In this document: positions 12,737 through 15,266 of the stretch, in pieces
How positions within the stretch are numbered: the first letter of the stretch is position 1
Layout: each line of letters opens with the position of its first letter
NCBI GenBank assembly: GCA_030601545.1
Contig: JAUVTM010000014.1
Span: 1-15,266, forward strand
Direction: 5' to 3'
Source: Syntrophobacterales bacterium
GTDB lineage: Bacteria; Desulfobacterota; Syntrophobacteria; BM002
Length of the DNA stretch: 15,266 bases
The notes under the pieces: generated by a model
Databases searched by the model: none
Told to the model about the DNA's origin: nothing
The model's input: only the letters and a program-made list of their open reading frames with translations
Translations under genes and position numbers: made by a program

Positions 12737-14989
12737 ATGATTGATCTGGAGCGAGAGCAGTTGGCGACCCACTCTTCATTGCCTCCACACAACGGGAACG
12801 ACTTCAGTGGATATGGGGCTACCGGGCGGCAATCTCCGGCTGATGCGCCGGTAGTTGGCATTCCACGCGGCCTTCTCTATTTTAGATACCAACCCCTGTG
12901 GGCAACATTTTTCTTCCACTTGGGAGTCAAGGTTCAGGTGTCACAGCCCACCGAACGGTCAAGATTTGAGAGCGCCCAAAGCCTCACCCGCAGCGATCTT
13001 TGTCTCCCTGTCAAAGTCTTTTTAGACCATGTGGCCAGGCTGAAAGACTCGGTGGACTATATCCTTTTACCACGGGTCATCAGCGTCAGCCCAGACGCCT
13101 ATATGTGTCCCAAAATTCTGGGATTGACCGACATGGTGCGCAATGTGTTCCCGAATTTGCCAGGTTTGTTGACACCCAGGATTAACGCCAAACTGCCAAA
13201 ACCAGAGGGATTTGCCGAGGCCTGCTTTGAGGTGGGACACCATTTCGACAACAGCCAGGCCCGGGTGGAGAAGGCGTGGGAGGCTGCCCAGAAAGCTCAG
13301 GTTGAATTTGAACAGCGGCTGCTGAGCTATGCACTGGACGAGGCCTTGAGCCCCTGGGACGAAACCTTTGGCAAGCAACAGAGTAAGTCTGGTTTTCAAC
13401 CTCAATATCGAGTAGCACTCATCGGTCGGCCCTACATCTCCTTTGATAAGGCTCTCAGTCACGATCTGCTGAGTCTGCTCAAACGGTATGGTGTACAGAT
13501 TGTTACCCCGGAATCTCTGCCCCGCGAAGTCAAGGACAAGGAAAGTCAAAAACTGTCCAAGAAAGTGTACTGGCAGTTGGGCAAGGAACTGGTGGCCGCG
13601 GCGATGCACTATATGCAATGTGCAGAAGTGGATGGCATCATCAATGTCTCCAGTTTTGGCTGCGGCCAAGATTCCTTTACCAATGCGCTGGTGGAGCACT
13701 ACGTTACCAAACATTCAAACAAGCCATATCTCAACTTGGTCCTGGACGAACACACAGCCGACGCCGGTTTAAATACGCGGGTGGAGGCTTTTCTGGACAT
13801 GGTGGACCAGAGGAAAAAAATTGGAGTTTTCGGGTCAAGAGTGGTCGAGGAGGAGGTAGAGCCCTTCAGTTCAAAAAGGTTTGTAAAGCAACCCACATCA
13901 CCAGAGATGCATTTGACCATCCCCCACATGGGTCATCTCCACATTGGCTTTGAGCAGGTGTTCAAAAATCTGGGCGTCGACATAATCATGCCACCTCGCC
14001 CCAACAAAGAAGCACTGATGCTGGGAACGCGCTATTCTCCCGAGTGTGCCTGCCTGCCGTTCAAAATGAATTTGGGCAACATGATCCAGGCGTTGAATCA
14101 AGGTGCCACCGATATTATGATGTCTGGCGGCTTCGGCCCCTGCCGTTTTGGATACTACAGCGTGATTCAGGAACAGATCCTGCGGGACTTGGGCTACGAG
14201 TTCCGGATGGGTCGAGCAGATGACCCTGACAGCCTGCGTGACATGCTGGACATGGTCAAGAGAATCGCTGGGCTTAACAGCAAATGGGATTCTTACAAGG
14301 TATTTTTCTTCATACTCTATCGGCTCGCTTTGGTGGACTGGGCTCTGAGGCGTGCTCACTGGCTGCGGCCAAGGGAGATTGACAGACGAGCAACTGATCG
14401 GGCCCTTGGTGGCAGTATGAAGATAATTGAAGAAACCAGGCGATTTCGTGACCTGTGGCAAGCAAAGAGGAAGGTACGTAAGATATTGGCTACGGTTGCT
14501 CACGACCGCAGTCGTACTGTTCTTCGGGTAGGCATTGTGGGCGAGATCTTCATGGTCCTGGAAAATTACGCCAACATGAATGTGGAAGAACGGCTGGGGG
14601 AGATGGGAGTTGAGATCCATCGTGGCGTTTGGCTCAGTGACTGGCTCAATGACCGCTATCGCTTCAAGCTGTTCAGGCGTAATCAGTTCAAGTGGTCCCT
14701 CCGGCAGGCCGCACCATACTTGCGTGAACCCAGTGGGGGTGAAAGCGTAAAGTCTGTAGGCAAATCAGTCGCTTTCGCCAGAAAAGGGTTTGACGGTATC
14801 GTTCACCTGATGCCGTTTACTTGCATGCCGGAGTTGGTGGCTCAGACGATTCTGGCCAAGGTGTCAAGAGATTACAATATTCCGGTGCTTACCCTCATTT
14901 TCGATGAGCACACTTCGACAGGTGGGGTGCAGACTCGGTTGGAGGCCTTTGTAGATCTGATTAACCGCAGCAAGGGTTTTACCCCTTAG
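12737..14989 (+). CDS. Tandem CoA-dehydratase-activase-like protein (DUF2229 type)
   Basis: A 750-residue cytoplasmic protein made of two related halves. The first (about 39-365) matches the DUF2229/acyl-CoA dehydratase activase-related family: GIPRGLLYFRYQPLWATFF, DLCLPVKVFLDH (Cys89), AYMCPKILGL (Cys124), FGCGQDSF (Cys309) and LDEHTADAGLNTRVEAF. The second (about 392-750) repeats several of these: ECACLPFK (Cys437, Cys439), GGFGPCRFG (Cys469), FTCMPEL (Cys696) and FDEHTSTGGVQTRLEAF. The paired CLP[VF]K and DEHT blocks show an internal duplication. Relatives accompany the ATP-driven activators of 2-hydroxyacyl-CoA dehydratases and benzoyl-CoA reductases and may bind an iron-sulfur cluster, but the ASKHA ATPase domain (BcrAD/BadFG) is absent, so it would need a partner. 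ATG 12737 lacks a clear ribosome site; the first ~38 residues are not conserved-looking. The stop lies inside the mirrored repeat at the right edge. Confidence 0.85.
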   Translation: MIDLEREQLATHSSLPPHNGNDFSGYGATGRQSPADAPVVGIPRGLLYFRYQPLWATFFFHLGVKVQVSQPTERSRFESAQSLTRSDLCLPVKVFLDHVARLKDSVDYILLPRVISVSPDAYMCPKILGLTDMVRNVFPNLPGLLTPRINAKLPKPEGFAEACFEVGHHFDNSQARVEKAWEAAQKAQVEFEQRLLSYALDEALSPWDETFGKQQSKSGFQPQYRVALIGRPYISFDKALSHDLLSLLKRYGVQIVTPESLPREVKDKESQKLSKKVYWQLGKELVAAAMHYMQCAEVDGIINVSSFGCGQDSFTNALVEHYVTKHSNKPYLNLVLDEHTADAGLNTRVEAFLDMVDQRKKIGVFGSRVVEEEVEPFSSKRFVKQPTSPEMHLTIPHMGHLHIGFEQVFKNLGVDIIMPPRPNKEALMLGTRYSPECACLPFKMNLGNMIQALNQGATDIMMSGGFGPCRFGYYSVIQEQILRDLGYEFRMGRADDPDSLRDMLDMVKRIAGLNSKWDSYKVFFFILYRLALVDWALRRAHWLRPREIDRRATDRALGGSMKIIEETRRFRDLWQAKRKVRKILATVAHDRSRTVLRVGIVGEIFMVLENYANMNVEERLGEMGVEIHRGVWLSDWLNDRYRFKLFRRNQFKWSLRQAAPYLREPSGGESVKSVGKSVAFARKGFDGIVHLMPFTCMPELVAQTILAKVSRDYNIPVLTLIFDEHTSTGGVQTRLEAFVDLINRSKGFTP

Positions 14990-15017
14990 CCTTTACAATG
15001 TAGCTCCTGCCATTAGC

Positions 15018-15201
15018 TAGCCCGGATGTTTCATGAATTACCTGCTGCGACCGCGGATATGGCCGCCGTTCCGTGCGTCCTCGGGTGTCGCACCCTGCGA
15101 CGTACCATTCAGGTACGCCTCGGGTCCAACACCCTGCGGTTGCCCGGTGGCACGACCATCTTCACGGTCTCGCCACGGTAATTCATGAAACATCCGGGCT
15201 A
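15018..15201. mobile_element. Miniature inverted-repeat element (MITE-like)
   Basis: A 184-base element with 25-base perfect terminal repeats beginning TAGCCCGGATGTTTCATGAA. The interior (15043-15176) is GC-rich, contains a small hairpin CGTACC/GGTACG and two partly repeated blocks (CCTCGGGT...ACCCTGCG). No protein is encoded, so any movement would depend on a transposase elsewhere. A shorter relative lies at 9000-9090. Because the flanks are also mirrored, the right-hand half may be an assembly product of the left. Confidence 0.6.
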
Positions 15202-15229
15202 GCTAATGGCAGGAGCTACATTGTAAAGG

Positions 15230-15266
15230 CTAAGGGGTAAAACCCTTGCTGCGGTTAATCAGATCT
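15230..15266 (-). pseudogene. Mirrored fragment of the activase-like gene's 3' end
   Basis: Reading inward from the right edge on the minus strand gives DLINRSKGFTP and a stop, identical to the end of the 750-residue protein. It has no start in the window. It is either an assembly fold-back or the end of an inverted duplicate. Confidence 0.6.

Larger units (their letters stand above)
14953..15266. repeat. Perfect 90-base inverted repeat with the 3' end of the gene mirrored
   Basis: 14953-15042 and 15177-15266 are exact reverse complements over 90 bases, checked base by base. The arms contain the last 12 codons and stop of the 750-residue gene, 28 bases of flank, and the terminal repeat of the miniature element. 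The second arm ends at the window edge, so true arm length may be greater. Probably a fold-back chimera at a contig end; a real inverted duplication is the alternative. Confidence 0.9.

Noticed and set aside
15018..15201. Insertion sequence with transposase
   Set aside because: Only 184 bases and no open frame; terminal repeats alone support a miniature element, not a complete IS.

Overview
The window looks like an uncultured, anaerobic, Gram-negative bacterium, most likely of the former Deltaproteobacteria (Desulfobacterota). The evidence is an LpxL/LolA/Omp85 envelope toolkit, a type IV prepilin behind a sigma-54 promoter, a B12-binding radical SAM protein, a CoA-dehydratase-activase-type protein typical of anaerobes, and heavily repeat-seeded intergenic DNA. 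The taxonomic call is inference from gene content; no rRNA or tRNA gene was seen.

Layout. At the left edge, on the minus strand, is the start of a type IV prepilin-like gene (1-325), with a near-consensus sigma-54 promoter upstream, and a small four-cysteine protein (814-1008) with its own promoter and terminator. Next comes a compact minus-strand operon, given in transcription order: LpxL-type acyltransferase (8689-7811), LolA-like periplasmic lipid/lipoprotein carrier (7756-6998), FabD-like acyltransferase with a degenerate nucleophile motif (7001-6063), lipoprotein with a zinc-peptidase domain plus six TolB-like propeller repeats (6066-4330), barrel-only Omp85/BamA-like outer membrane protein (4346-3183), and an alkaline-phosphatase-superfamily phosphodiesterase (2969-1323). 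Two junctions are ATGA overlaps and one is a 17-base overlap, so the central four genes are probably translationally coupled. Every product except the FabD-like one is predicted to be membrane, periplasmic or outer-membrane located, so the operon probably builds or modifies an envelope component.

A 630-base divergent region (8690-9319) carries a candidate promoter for that operon and a cluster of hairpins and a decayed miniature element. On the plus strand follow a B12-binding radical SAM protein (9320-10630), an SRPBCC/START-like lipoprotein (10812-11456), a zinc-ribbon SAM methyltransferase overlapping it (11425-12252), a PEGA-domain lipoprotein (12332-12682) and a 750-residue protein made of two related CoA-dehydratase-activase-like modules (12737-14989).

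The most unusual DNA-level signals are: (i) intergenic arrays of 7-bp repeats (GATTGCA-like), arranged head-to-head so that each locus can fold on itself, one of which is translated into the signal peptide of the LolA-like protein; (ii) a miniature inverted-repeat element family present twice (9000-9090 and 15018-15201); and (iii) a perfect 90-base inverted repeat at the right edge (14953-15042 against 15177-15266) in which the last codons of the 750-residue gene are mirrored, probably an assembly or amplification fold-back at a contig end.
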